From Gemmatirosa kalamazoonensis (GTDB lineage Bacteria > Gemmatimonadota > Gemmatimonadetes > Gemmatimonadales > Gemmatimonadaceae), in NCBI RefSeq assembly GCF_000522985.1, contig NZ_CP007128.1:806001-870000 (forward strand): DNA of 64,000 nt. Direction: 5' to 3'. The position numbers were made by a program, and so were the translations under genes. The stretch's first letter is position 1. Each line of letters begins with the position of its first letter. The notes beneath the pieces were generated by a model, which saw only the letters and a list, made by a program, of their open reading frames with translations, was not told the DNA's origin and searched no databases. Shown one piece after another: positions 24,578 to 32,219 of the stretch.

Positions 24578-25773
24578 GGCCTCACCTCCGCGAGCTCGCG
24601 GGTCGCGGGGATCGTCGGGAGGTCGGCCGGGGCGGTCGTCGGTACGCGCAGCACGGCCGTCGTCTCGCCGACGTCGTGGTCGAGCGTGAGCGACGCCGCG
24701 CCACCGTACAGCGCGCGCAGCCGCTCGCGCGTGTTGCGCAGCCCCACGCCGTCGCCGCCGTCGCTCGGCGCGCGTCGTCGACGCGGCGGCGTCTCCCAGC
24801 GTCCGGCCCCGGTGGCACGGTCGGTCACGCGCAGCACGAGCGCGCCGTCGCGCACCGTCCCCGCGATCTCCACCGCCGTGCGCGACTCGCGCCGCTCCAC
24901 GCCATGCCGGAACGCGTTCTCGACGAGCGGCTGCAGGGCGAACGCGGGCACCGGCACCGCGTGCAGCGCGTCGGGAACGTCGACCGTGAGCGCGACGCGG
25001 TCGCGGTAGCGGCGCGCCAGGATCTCGGCGTACGCGCGCACGAACGCGAGCTCGTCGCCTAACGGTACGACGTGCGCGCTCGCCCGGTACGACCGCCGCA
25101 GCAGCAGGCCGAGTCGGGTGAGCATCGCGTCGGCCGCGTCGGGCTCCGCGTGCACGAGCTCCGCCACGAGGTTCAGCGTGTTGTACAGGAAGTGCGGCCG
25201 GAGCTGCGCCTCGAGCGCGTGCAGCCGCGCCTCGTCGAGCCGCTCCTGCAGCTCCGCCGCGGTGCGCGCGAGCGACGCGGCCTCGCGATCGCGCTCGCGG
25301 TACGCCGCCGCGAACGTCGCGGCCTCGGTGAGGAACACGACGGCCGCGTACGAGGTCGTGTCCATGAGGATCGAGTACGCGAACACCGTCGTCCAGCCGG
25401 ACACGACGCCGTCGATGAGCGGCCGGATCCACGCCCACGCGGTCGTGCCGACGACCATGAGCGTGCCGGCGAGCGCGACGTGGCCCGCGACGCACGCCGC
25501 CCACCCCGCGGGCCCGCGCGCGCGGAGCCGCCGCAGCCGGCGCGTCGCGGCGACGACGATCGGCGTGTACAGCGCCCAGAACCACGCCCCGCCGAGCGGC
25601 GGCGCGAGCACGGAGACGAGCGGACGCGTCTCGCCGCGCAGCCGGAGCTGGAGCGACGTCTGCTCGGCGATGAGCAGCCCGAACAGCGTCCAGACGCCGA
25701 ACACCGCGGCGGCCCGCAACGCCCGGCGACGGAGCACGAAGCGGGAGGCAGGAAGGGGCGGCACGCCATACAA
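24574..25773 (-). CDS. LytS/YehU-type membrane sensor histidine kinase
   Basis: A 399-residue kinase. The N-terminal half has four likely membrane helices (ALRAAAVFGVWTLFGLLIAEQ, GGAWFWALYTPIVVAA, WAACVAGHVALAGTLMVVGT, SYAAVVFLTEAATFAAAY). A coiled segment leads to the His_kinase domain with the acceptor His in AQLRPHFLYNTLN. The ATPase has QPLVENAFRHG (N box) and GDGVGLRNTRERL. The first codon is TTG (25773); GTG at 25764 is an equally plausible start. It forms a two-component pair with the downstream LytTR regulator. Confidence 0.9.
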   Translation of the reverse strand: MYGVPPLPASRFVLRRRALRAAAVFGVWTLFGLLIAEQTSLQLRLRGETRPLVSVLAPPLGGAWFWALYTPIVVAATRRLRRLRARGPAGWAACVAGHVALAGTLMVVGTTAWAWIRPLIDGVVSGWTTVFAYSILMDTTSYAAVVFLTEAATFAAAYRERDREAASLARTAAELQERLDEARLHALEAQLRPHFLYNTLNLVAELVHAEPDAADAMLTRLGLLLRRSYRASAHVVPLGDELAFVRAYAEILARRYRDRVALTVDVPDALHAVPVPAFALQPLVENAFRHGVERRESRTAVEIAGTVRDGALVLRVTDRATGAGRWETPPRRRRAPSDGGDGVGLRNTRERLRALYGGAASLTLDHDVGETTAVLRVPTTAPADLPTIPATRELAEVRP

Positions 25774-25868
25774 TAGCGCGGACCGTGCGCCCCGGGCGTA
25801 GCGCGCTCGTCACGCGCGCGTGCGTGTCGTCACACGCCCTCCTCGTCCTCCCGCCACGCCACGCCGCC

Positions 25869-26723
25869 ATGTCGACGATCGAGCACGTCTCGGATACTGC
25901 CCGCTGGGTGGCCGTCTACCGTGCGATGGAGACCGCACGCCCCGACGCCATCTTCCGCGACCCGTATGCGGAGCGGCTCGCCGGAGCGCGGGGCGCGGCG
26001 ATCGTCGACCGGATGCACCGCGGGCGGCAGATGGCGTGGGCGATGATCGTGCGCACCGCGGTGTTCGACGAGATCGTCCTCGATCGGGTGCGGGAGCACG
26101 GCGTGGACCGCGTCGTCAACCTGGCGGCGGGGCTCGACACGCGGCCGTGGCGACTGCCGCTCCCGCCGACGCTCGCGTGGATCGACGTCGACCTGCCGGA
26201 GATCACGGCGTACAAGCGCGACGCGATGCGCGGCGAGCGGCCGGCGTGCCGCTACGAGGCGGTGGTCGCCGACCTCGCCGACGACGCCGTGCGTCGCGGG
26301 CTGTTCGAGCGTCTGCGCGACCCGTCGACGACCACGCTGGTCGTCTCCGAAGGGCTGCTGATCTACCTCACCGCGGACGCTGCCGCGGCGCTCGCGCGCG
26401 ACCTCCACGACGTGCTCGGCGCGCGGTGGTGGCTGTTCGACATCGCGAGCCCCGAGCTGCTGCGGATGATGAAGCGCCAGTGGGAGCGCTCGGTGCAGCC
26501 CGGCGCCGCGTCGTTCCAGTTCGCACCGGCGGAGGGGACGGCGTTCTTCGCGCCGCACGGATGGCGGGAGGCCGAGTTCCGGTCGACGGTGGAGGAGGCA
26601 CGTCGGCGGCGGCGCGAGATGCGGATGATGTGGTTCTGGCGGCTGTTAGGCACGTTCGCCTCGGCGGAGAAGCGCGAGCGGTGGCGGCGGTTCTCCGGGT
26701 ACGCGCTGCTGGAGCGGACGTGA
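25869..26723 (+). CDS. SAM-dependent methyltransferase of the leucine-carboxymethyltransferase-like family
   Basis: A 284-residue class I methyltransferase. The opening V-S-D-T-A-R-W-V-A-V-Y-R-A-M-E-T, FRDPYAERLAG, VNLAAGLDTRPWRL (SAM-binding glycine loop), WIDVDLPEI and VVSEGLLIYL match the LCM/PPM family of bacterial putative O-methyltransferases. The substrate is unknown; secondary metabolites and small carboxylates are known targets. The ATG at 25869 fits the family start; an earlier in-frame ATG at 25785 only adds a poorly conserved extension. Divergent from the sensor kinase. Confidence 0.87.
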   Translation: MSTIEHVSDTARWVAVYRAMETARPDAIFRDPYAERLAGARGAAIVDRMHRGRQMAWAMIVRTAVFDEIVLDRVREHGVDRVVNLAAGLDTRPWRLPLPPTLAWIDVDLPEITAYKRDAMRGERPACRYEAVVADLADDAVRRGLFERLRDPSTTTLVVSEGLLIYLTADAAAALARDLHDVLGARWWLFDIASPELLRMMKRQWERSVQPGAASFQFAPAEGTAFFAPHGWREAEFRSTVEEARRRRREMRMMWFWRLLGTFASAEKRERWRRFSGYALLERT

Positions 26724-26812
26724 CCCGACTCGTCGCGCGACTCGATCGCCGCGGCGTCCTCGGGTACGCTTGTTGATCCTCCGGCCCTTCCACAGCGACG
26801 AGGAGGATCGCG

Positions 26813-27100
26813 ATGGCTCAGCAGCGCCGCATGGAAGGGAGCGAGGAGCAGAAGCAGGCCGCCGCGCGGGAGGCGCGCGAGCAGGGGAAGCGGCCGAGCG
26901 AGACGAGCGCGACGACGGGCGCGAGCAAGCAGCGCAAGGAGGCGCCGGCGAGCGCGTCCCACCAGGAGAAGATGGACCTCAAGCACGAGGGCAAGGCCGG
27001 CGGCTCCAAGGCCACGAAGCGCAACGAGCGCGCGCGCCCCGGCCCGAACAGCCGCGACCGCGACCCCGGCCGCGACGACCGGGAAGCGCCGTTCCGGTAA
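26813..27100 (+). CDS. Small highly hydrophilic disordered protein, 95 residues
   Basis: A strong Shine-Dalgarno (GAGGAGG, 26798-26804) precedes ATG 26813. The protein has no hydrophobic core and is rich in K, E, Q, R and S (SEEQKQAAAREAREQGKRPS), like stress-related hydrophilins or nucleoid-binding tails. No family is recognised. It ends next to the GGCAGGAG array. Confidence 0.65.
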   Translation: MAQQRRMEGSEEQKQAAAREAREQGKRPSETSATTGASKQRKEAPASASHQEKMDLKHEGKAGGSKATKRNERARPGPNSRDRDPGRDDREAPFR

Positions 27101-27103
27101 GTC

Positions 27104-27220
27104 CAGGGCAGGAGGGCAGGAGGGCAGGAGGGCAGGAGGGCGAGAGAGGGATAGATCCTGCCCTCCTGCCCTCCTGCCCTCCTGCCCTCCTGCCCTCCTG
27201 CCCTCCTGCCCTCCTGCCCT
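27104..27220. repeat. GGGCAGGA direct array with longer inverted array
   Basis: About four copies of GGGCAGGA (27106-27141), a 15-bp centre, then about eight copies of the reverse complement TCCTGCCC (27157-27220). The arms are unequal in copy number, so expansion is arm-specific. The last right-arm unit runs into the CDF transporter stop codon (27219-27221). Confidence 0.9.
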
Positions 27221-28193
27221 AGGTCTTCGGCGGCGGATGCGCCTCGAGATGTCGCACGGGCACGACGGTGAGCTCGTGCAGTCGCCAGTCGAGGCGCTGG
27301 AGGTCGAGGGCGGCGTCGCTCAGTGCGCCCACGAGGTCGGGCGTGTCGTCGCGCGGCACGACGAACACCTCGCCCGTCAGCACGCGGCCGTGCTCGCGCA
27401 GCCGCACCATCGCGCGCGTCACCCACGGCATCCGCTCGGCCGCGTCGCGTAGGCGGGCCGGGAGATCCTCGAGCTCGTGGCCGCCCATCTGCGTGGGCGT
27501 CTCGTCCATGAGGTCCGCGATCACCTGCCGCATGTTGTGCCAGCCGTCGCGGACGATGCCGATGGAGATGAGCAGCGCGGCGAGCGCGTCGCCCCACCAC
27601 TTGCCGAACGCGACGAGCAGCAGCCCGACGATCGCCACACCCTCCGACATCCACTCGTCGCGATTCATCTGCGACTCGGCCTCGAGCTCCTTGTCGTGCA
27701 GCGCCTTCGACACGGGCTGCTTGAGGAGGCCGATGAGCATCCCCGCACCGAGGCTGAACGCGAGCACGGCGACCATCGGCCAGCCGGCCCACAGGTCGTA
27801 CTGGTGGCCGAACAGCGCGAACGTGCCGATCGGCGGGCGCTCCTGCTTCAGGAGCTTCATCGCCGAGTCGAAGAAGAGCGACAGGCCGATGAGCGACAGC
27901 ATGGTCGCCGTGATCAGGAAGACGACGGCGATCGCGCGATAGTAGCCGTACGGGAAGCGCACGCTCGGCGGCCGCAGCTCGAAGCGCATGGCGACGAGCA
28001 GCGACGCGGGCGGGATCATCGCCAGCACCTCGCTCACCCACGCGGTCTTCATCGCCTCCGACTGTCCGAGCGTGATCGCGAGGAGGACCGTGCCGACGGA
28101 GAGCAGCACGATGCTGAGCCAGGCGAGCTTCCTCGCCTTCTCGCGCTGCCCCGCCTGCGCGGGCGGGTACTCGAAGACGTGACCGATCCTCAC
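27219..28193 (-). CDS. Cation diffusion facilitator (CDF) family transporter
   Basis: A 324-residue protein with about six membrane helices at about 24-225 and a C-terminal cytoplasmic domain. The loop FPYGYYRAIAV and the late DALAALLISIGIVRDGWHNMRQVIADLMDETP are typical of CDF efflux proteins, as is the C-terminal alpha/beta ferredoxin-like fold. The usual HxxxD/DxxxD metal pair is not evident in helices 2 and 5; both instead show a W-x-S-E motif (WVSEVLA, WMSEGVA), so metal specificity is unclear. The start is a GTG overlapping the upstream SBP stop. Confidence 0.85.
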   Translation of the reverse strand: MRIGHVFEYPPAQAGQREKARKLAWLSIVLLSVGTVLLAITLGQSEAMKTAWVSEVLAMIPPASLLVAMRFELRPPSVRFPYGYYRAIAVVFLITATMLSLIGLSLFFDSAMKLLKQERPPIGTFALFGHQYDLWAGWPMVAVLAFSLGAGMLIGLLKQPVSKALHDKELEAESQMNRDEWMSEGVAIVGLLLVAFGKWWGDALAALLISIGIVRDGWHNMRQVIADLMDETPTQMGGHELEDLPARLRDAAERMPWVTRAMVRLREHGRVLTGEVFVVPRDDTPDLVGALSDAALDLQRLDWRLHELTVVPVRHLEAHPPPKT

Positions 28194-28708
28194 GACCCCG
28201 CGCTCCGCATCTCCGCGGGGATCGTCGGCCGGCGCGCGCGCAGGAACCGCTCGACGTGCACGAGCCACGCGTTCTCGCCCTTCGCCACGGCGAGCACGTG
28301 CTGCCGCACGACGGTCCGTGTGACGGCGCCCGGCATGACGCCGACGCCGACGGTGTCGACGTGGTACGGGTGCGTGAACGCCACCTGCTTCGCCCACGGC
28401 TCGGCCGCCGTTAGGCCGCCGACCACGAGGTCGAGCTCGCGCTCGTGCAGCGCCTCCATCAGCTCCGCCTCGGGCTTCCGGATCCACGTCACGCGTGCGC
28501 CGAGTCCGCGCGCGAGGTCGGTGACGAGCCGCACCTCGACCCCATCGAGCGTCCCGAGCGTGTCGATCACCCACGGCGGATTCGCGAACGCGCCGACGCG
28601 CAGGGTGCCGTGCCGCGCGCGGTCGAGCGTGCCGTCGGCGTCGCGCGGCAGGCTGCACGCGAGGGCGCCGCAGGCGAGCAGCGCGCGGGCGAATGCCTTG
28701 GAGTCCAT
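28190..28708 (-). CDS. Shortened solute-binding lipoprotein (SBP_bac_3 type)
   Basis: A 172-residue protein with a lipobox-like signal (LLACGALACSL). It shows the start of a periplasmic binding protein (TLRVGAFANPPWVIDT...LVTDLARGLGARVTWI), DLVVGGLTAAEPWAKQVAFTHPYH and then a short tail. The domain is usually about 220-230 residues, so much of lobe 2 is missing. It ends with a GTGA overlap into a CDF transporter, an odd pairing, since SBP_bac_3 proteins normally feed ABC importers or sense ligands. It may be a reduced sensor or a decayed gene. Confidence 0.7.
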   Translation of the reverse strand: MDSKAFARALLACGALACSLPRDADGTLDRARHGTLRVGAFANPPWVIDTLGTLDGVEVRLVTDLARGLGARVTWIRKPEAELMEALHERELDLVVGGLTAAEPWAKQVAFTHPYHVDTVGVGVMPGAVTRTVVRQHVLAVAKGENAWLVHVERFLRARRPTIPAEMRSAGS

Positions 28709-28744
28709 GCGCCGGCCGCGGGCAAGGGGCGGGCCCGCGTTCGC

Positions 28745-28834
28745 CGAGTGCGGTCGTGCGTCGATTCGGTACCGCAGCGTCTCGAGCGCGTAGCACCTTG
28801 GGCGAAGGGGGGGGAGCCCCCCTGGGACCTAGGG
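28745..28834 (-). repeat. G6-CT-C6 element, copy carrying the MscS stop codon
   Basis: Reading on the minus strand: GGTCCCTAGGTCCCAGGGGG, then the C-run, TTCGCCCAAGGTGC and about 45 further bases similar to the 7.5-kb copy. The TAG within CCTAGG is the stop codon of the MscS gene (28829-28831). Confidence 0.85.
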
Positions 28835-29806
28835 ACCGCGCGTGTCGCGCGCCTCGTCGAGCTGCACGCGCAGCGGCGGCATGCCGACGATCTCGTACGT
28901 CCCCGACGCGAGCCCCAGCCCCGCCGCGTCGAACTCGGCGATGATGTCTCGGCTCATGCGGTCCTTCACGCCGCGCGCGCCCCGCTCGCGTGTCGTGAAG
29001 CGGACCGACATGTCGATCCAGTTGTCGGTGAGCCGCCAGTAGACCGCGGGCCCCAGCGACACCTCGTCGGGGAGGAAGTAGCGCTCGCGCAGCCGCTCGA
29101 GCGCACCCTTCGCATCGCGCGCGATGTCGTCCGTGTGCCGGCGGGCCACGTCGAGCAGGATCGACTCGGCCCGCGCGCGGTCGGCGTCGTAGCGGATCGG
29201 GATGTGGATCTCCTCGAACAGGAACGGGAACTCGCGCGTGTAGTTGTAGACCGGCGTGTCGAAGATCTTGTCGTTGGTCACGCGGACGATCCGCCCCGTG
29301 TACTGGCGCGCGCTCACCCACACCGACGGCGGATCTCCCTGCTCGCCCGGCGGCTCGCCCATCTCCATGACGGCCGTCTGCATGAAGCCCAGCTGCACGA
29401 CGTCGCCGCGAACGCCGCCCATCGTGATGCGGTCGCCGACCGTGAAGACGCGGCCCCGCAGGATGATGAAGTACGCGGCGAACGACGTGATGACGCGCTG
29501 CAGCGCGACCGCGATCCCCGCCGTCACGAGCCCCGCCGCCGTCGCCAGCCGCCCGGGCTCATCGAACCAGATCGACACGACGCCGAACAGCAGCAGCGCG
29601 ACCGTCGCGAGGCTGACGACCTGCCGCGTCCAGAAGCGCGTGCGCTCGGTGTGCTCGTTCGTTCGCCGGCGATGCCCCGCCCATCCGACCGCCCAGCCGA
29701 TCACCGTGCGCAGCACGAACAGCGCGACGATGAGCGCGACCGTCAGCAGCAGCTTGCGGCCGGTGTCGGCGCCGAGGCCGAGCAGGCGGACTCCGAAGAC
29801 GTTCAT
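28829..29806 (-). CDS. MscS-family mechanosensitive ion channel
   Basis: A 325-residue small-conductance mechanosensitive channel. It has N-terminal helices (LLLTVALIVALFVLRTVIGWAV; VSLATVALLLFGVVSIWF), and the pore-lining helix region LVTAGIAVALQRVITSFAAYFIILRG. The beta domain follows (FTVGDRITMGGVRGDVVQLGF), then a C-terminal cytoplasmic cage. It would release osmolytes on membrane tension. The ATG at 29806 is unambiguous. The C-terminal TAG is supplied by the G6-CT-C6 repeat. Confidence 0.9.
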   Translation of the reverse strand: MNVFGVRLLGLGADTGRKLLLTVALIVALFVLRTVIGWAVGWAGHRRRTNEHTERTRFWTRQVVSLATVALLLFGVVSIWFDEPGRLATAAGLVTAGIAVALQRVITSFAAYFIILRGRVFTVGDRITMGGVRGDVVQLGFMQTAVMEMGEPPGEQGDPPSVWVSARQYTGRIVRVTNDKIFDTPVYNYTREFPFLFEEIHIPIRYDADRARAESILLDVARRHTDDIARDAKGALERLRERYFLPDEVSLGPAVYWRLTDNWIDMSVRFTTRERGARGVKDRMSRDIIAEFDAAGLGLASGTYEIVGMPPLRVQLDEARDTRGP

Positions 29807-29882
29807 GCGATCCCTCGGGTGGTCGAACGCCCCGAGGGCGTAGCAGACCGCAGGCCGTCGCGCGGCGAGTCGGGGTTTGGAC

Positions 29883-29929
29883 GGCTCCACGTACGAGTGC
29901 GCGTGGGACTGAAGCACGTACGTGGAGCC
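29883..29929. repeat. Short copy of the GGCTCCACGTACG hairpin
   Basis: A left end GGCTCCACGTACG, one internal GGGACTGAAG unit, and a right end CGTACGTGGAGCC. It lies in the divergent region between MscS and the HAD phosphatase. Longer copies with multiplied internal units are at 50632 and 63397, so this looks like the minimal form. Confidence 0.85.
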
Positions 29930-29972
29930 CTGCCCGGCGCGACCCAGCGCGGTGCGCGGTTACGTTTCGCCC

Positions 29973-30632
29973 ATGCTCACCTGCCGCGCGATCCTGTTCG
30001 ACCTCGACGGCGTGCTCGCCGATTCCATCGCCGCCGTGGAACGCGCGTGGCGCGCATTCGCCGACCGCCACGCGCTCGACGGCGACGACATCGTCACGCG
30101 CGTGCACGGCCGCCGCGCCGTCGACAGCGTGCGGGCGATCGCGCCGCACGCCGACGTCGATGCGGAGATCGCGTGGCTCGAGGCGATGGAGGCCGGCGAC
30201 ACGAGCGACGTCGTCGCGCTTCCGGGCGCGGCGGAGGTGCTCCACGTGCTGCCCCCCGATCGGTGGACGGTCGTGACGTCGGGCACGCGGCCGGTGGCGG
30301 AGGCGCGGCTGCGCGCCGCGGGGCTGCCGATCCCGCGGCACATGGTGGCCGCGGGCGAGATCACGCGCGGCAAGCCGGACCCCGAGGGCTACCTGCGTGG
30401 GGCCGATCGGCTCGGCGTGGCTCCCACCGACTGCGTCGTGGTGGAGGACGCGCCGCCGGGGGCCGCGGCGGCGCGCGCGGCGGGGATGGGGCTCCTCGCA
30501 CTCACGACGACGCACGACGCGGCGGCGATGGCGGGCGCGGATCTCGTCGTGCCGAACCTCGCCGCGGTCGAGGTGACGGTGCACGGCGATCGGATCGTGA
30601 TCGCGTCGCGGGGGCGCGGTCGTGCGTCGTGA
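29973..30632 (+). CDS. HAD-superfamily phosphatase (subfamily IA, sugar-phosphatase-like)
   Basis: A 219-residue HAD hydrolase with motif I ILFDLDGVLADS, a four-helix cap with HGRRAVDS, motif II VVTSGTR, motif III Lys in ITRGKPDPEGYL and motif IV VVVEDAPPGAAAARAAGM. This set resembles phosphoglycolate or hexitol/sugar phosphate phosphatases. ATG 29973 gives the standard start just before motif I; the open frame further upstream is not needed. Another G6-CT-C6 element lies between it and the next convergent gene. Confidence 0.9.
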   Translation: MLTCRAILFDLDGVLADSIAAVERAWRAFADRHALDGDDIVTRVHGRRAVDSVRAIAPHADVDAEIAWLEAMEAGDTSDVVALPGAAEVLHVLPPDRWTVVTSGTRPVAEARLRAAGLPIPRHMVAAGEITRGKPDPEGYLRGADRLGVAPTDCVVVEDAPPGAAAARAAGMGLLALTTTHDAAAMAGADLVVPNLAAVEVTVHGDRIVIASRGRGRAS

Positions 30633-30660
30633 GGGTTACGTCGGCAGGTTCGGCGTGCGC

Positions 30661-30702
30661 GATCCTGGGCGAAGGGGGGGAGCCCCCCCTGGTGACTACG
30701 AT
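30661..30702 (-). repeat. G6-CT-C6 element, copy carrying an outer-membrane-type gene stop codon
   Basis: On the minus strand GGATCGTAGTCACCAGGGGG, then the C-run and TTCGCCCAGGATC. The TAG is the stop codon of the beta-barrel-like gene. It is a variant of the element, sharing GTAGT(C/T)ACCAGG with the 13.8-kb copy. Confidence 0.85.
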
Positions 30703-31208
30703 CCGCCGAGCGACGCGCTGAGGCCGAGGGAGTACGTGATCGAGTGCTCCTGCGTGCGCACGTAGCCGGGGCGTACCTCGAGGCGCAGCGCGAGCGGTCC
30801 CTTCGACTCCGGCTTGATCTGCGCGCCGACGACGTACTGCAGTCCGAGCTTCGCCCCACTCGGCGCACCCCCGCCGGACAGCCAGTTCTCGCTCACGGAG
30901 CCGCCCGCGTACGGGGTGACCGCGCCGCCGCCGCCCGGCTGCAGGGTGACGTCGAGCGAGCCGCTCGTCTGGCTCGGTCCCCCGTTCTCCTGCTTCTGGT
31001 AGTCGGCGGCGAGCGACGTCCCGAGCTGCACGGGGTCCGTCTTCTGTCCCCAGGTGAGCTGGAACTGCGCCCCGCCGCCCCACGAGTTCTGGTGCGTCTC
31101 CGTCGTGCGGGCCCAGTTGGCGTGCCCCTCGATGGCCTTCTGCTGCGCGCCGAGCGTGCCCGCCGCGACCGCGACGGCGACGCAGACGGTGAGCGTGCGG
31201 TGATGCAT
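30696..31208 (-). CDS. Exported beta-barrel-like protein, 170 residues
   Basis: A signal peptide (VCVAVAVAAGTLGAQQ) is followed by alternating strands with polar glycine-rich turns (GGAQFQLTWGQ, AKLGLQYVVGAQIK, LALRLEVRPGYVR) and a final HSITYSLGLSASLGG. This resembles a small outer-membrane beta-barrel with an aromatic-to-small C-terminal strand. The start has GGAG upstream. The stop codon lies in a dispersed repeat. No family is recognised. Confidence 0.7.
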   Translation of the reverse strand: MHHRTLTVCVAVAVAAGTLGAQQKAIEGHANWARTTETHQNSWGGGAQFQLTWGQKTDPVQLGTSLAADYQKQENGGPSQTSGSLDVTLQPGGGGAVTPYAGGSVSENWLSGGGAPSGAKLGLQYVVGAQIKPESKGPLALRLEVRPGYVRTQEHSITYSLGLSASLGGS

Positions 31209-31382
31209 GGGATCTCCGGTGAAACGGTGGTGTCCCATGTATAGGCAGGCGGCGCGCCACGGCGGCTGCCGGCGCCGCGCGACTCGCGTCGCTCGGCCAC
31301 GCATCGGCCCCGGCGGCTCGCCGGCCGACGCCTCCGCGGCTAGCGTGGTCGGAGGTCCACCCCTTCCCCGGGCCCTACCGCC

Positions 31383-32126
31383 ATGCGCCGCCTCGCCGCC
31401 CCGCTCGCGATCGCCGCCGCCCTCGCCGGCCCTGCCGCCGCGCAGGGGACGTTCCCGCCGCAGCGGCTCGAGAACCTGAAGGTGCTGCCGAAGGACATCC
31501 CGGTGCGCGCGCTCATCGATACGATGGCCGGCTTCACCCGCGCGCTCGGCGTCCGCTGCACGTACTGCCACGTCGGCAAGGAGGGCGAGCCGCTCGCGAG
31601 CTACGACTTCAAGGCAGACGAGAAGCCGGAGAAGGAGAAGGCGCGCGTGATGCTGCGCATGGTCGCGGGGATCAACGGCGACCATCTCACGAAGCTCGCG
31701 ACGCGGCGCGAGCCGGCGGTGGGTGTGGCGTGCGCGACGTGCCACCGCGGCGTCACGGTGCCGCGCACGCTCCAGCAGATGCTGCTCAGCGCCTACGACG
31801 CCGGCGGCGCGGACTCGGCGGAGTCGACGTACAACGCGCTGCGCGAGCGGTACTACGCACGCGCGGCGTACGACTTCGGCGAGGTGGCGCTGGCCGACGT
31901 CGGCGCCGCGCTGCGGGCGCGCGGGAATCTGCCGGACGCTCTCCGCTTCTATCTGCTGAACACGCGGATGGTGCCCACGTCCGGCTTCGCGTTCCGCATG
32001 GCCGCCGACGCGCAGCTCGCCGCGGGCGACACCACGGCCGCACGCGCGAGCCTCGAGCGGGCGCTGGAGATCGCGCCTAACGATCCGCAGGCAGGGCGCA
32101 TCCTTGACACGCTGAGGAAACCATAG
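31383..32126 (+). CDS. Dihaem c-type cytochrome related to reaction-centre cytochrome (CytoC_RC), with TPR-like tail
   Basis: An exported 247-residue protein with a signal peptide and two haem-binding motifs, C-T-Y-C-H in ALGVRCTYCHVG and C-A-T-C-H. The segment ENLKVLPKDIPVRALIDTMAGFTRAL is characteristic of the photosynthetic reaction-centre cytochrome domain, which also occurs in non-phototrophs as a shortened two-haem module. The C-terminal 100 residues look like TPR repeats (LPDALRFYLLNTRMVP, ASLERALEIAPNDPQ). Likely a periplasmic electron carrier. No photosynthesis genes are present in the window. Confidence 0.87.
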   Translation: MRRLAAPLAIAAALAGPAAAQGTFPPQRLENLKVLPKDIPVRALIDTMAGFTRALGVRCTYCHVGKEGEPLASYDFKADEKPEKEKARVMLRMVAGINGDHLTKLATRREPAVGVACATCHRGVTVPRTLQQMLLSAYDAGGADSAESTYNALRERYYARAAYDFGEVALADVGAALRARGNLPDALRFYLLNTRMVPTSGFAFRMAADAQLAAGDTTAARASLERALEIAPNDPQAGRILDTLRKP

Positions 32127-32130
32127 CCGC

Positions 32131-32210
32131 CGCACGCGGAGACGCGGAGAACGCGGAGAACCGCACCCATGATGGGGCAGTCCTCCACGTTCTCCGCGTC
32201 TCCGCGTGCG
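32131..32210. repeat. CGCGGAG-type inverted repeat
   Basis: Left arm CGCACGCGGAGACGCGGAGA (continuing to 32160), a short centre with an inner ACCCATGATGGGG hairpin, and a right arm TTCTCCGCGTCTCCGCGTGC. It lies between the convergent cytochrome and amidohydrolase genes and may serve as a bidirectional terminator. Confidence 0.88.
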
Positions 32211-32219
32211 ATGACGAGC

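Noticed and set aside
27104-27220. CRISPR or coding low-complexity repeat
   Set aside because: Units are 8 bp without spacers and run as direct then inverted copies; no frame in the region has a plausible start and composition.
28190-28708. Call the shortened binding protein a pseudogene
   Set aside because: The frame is intact, has a signal peptide, and is translationally coupled to the next gene; shortening alone is not enough to call it dead.
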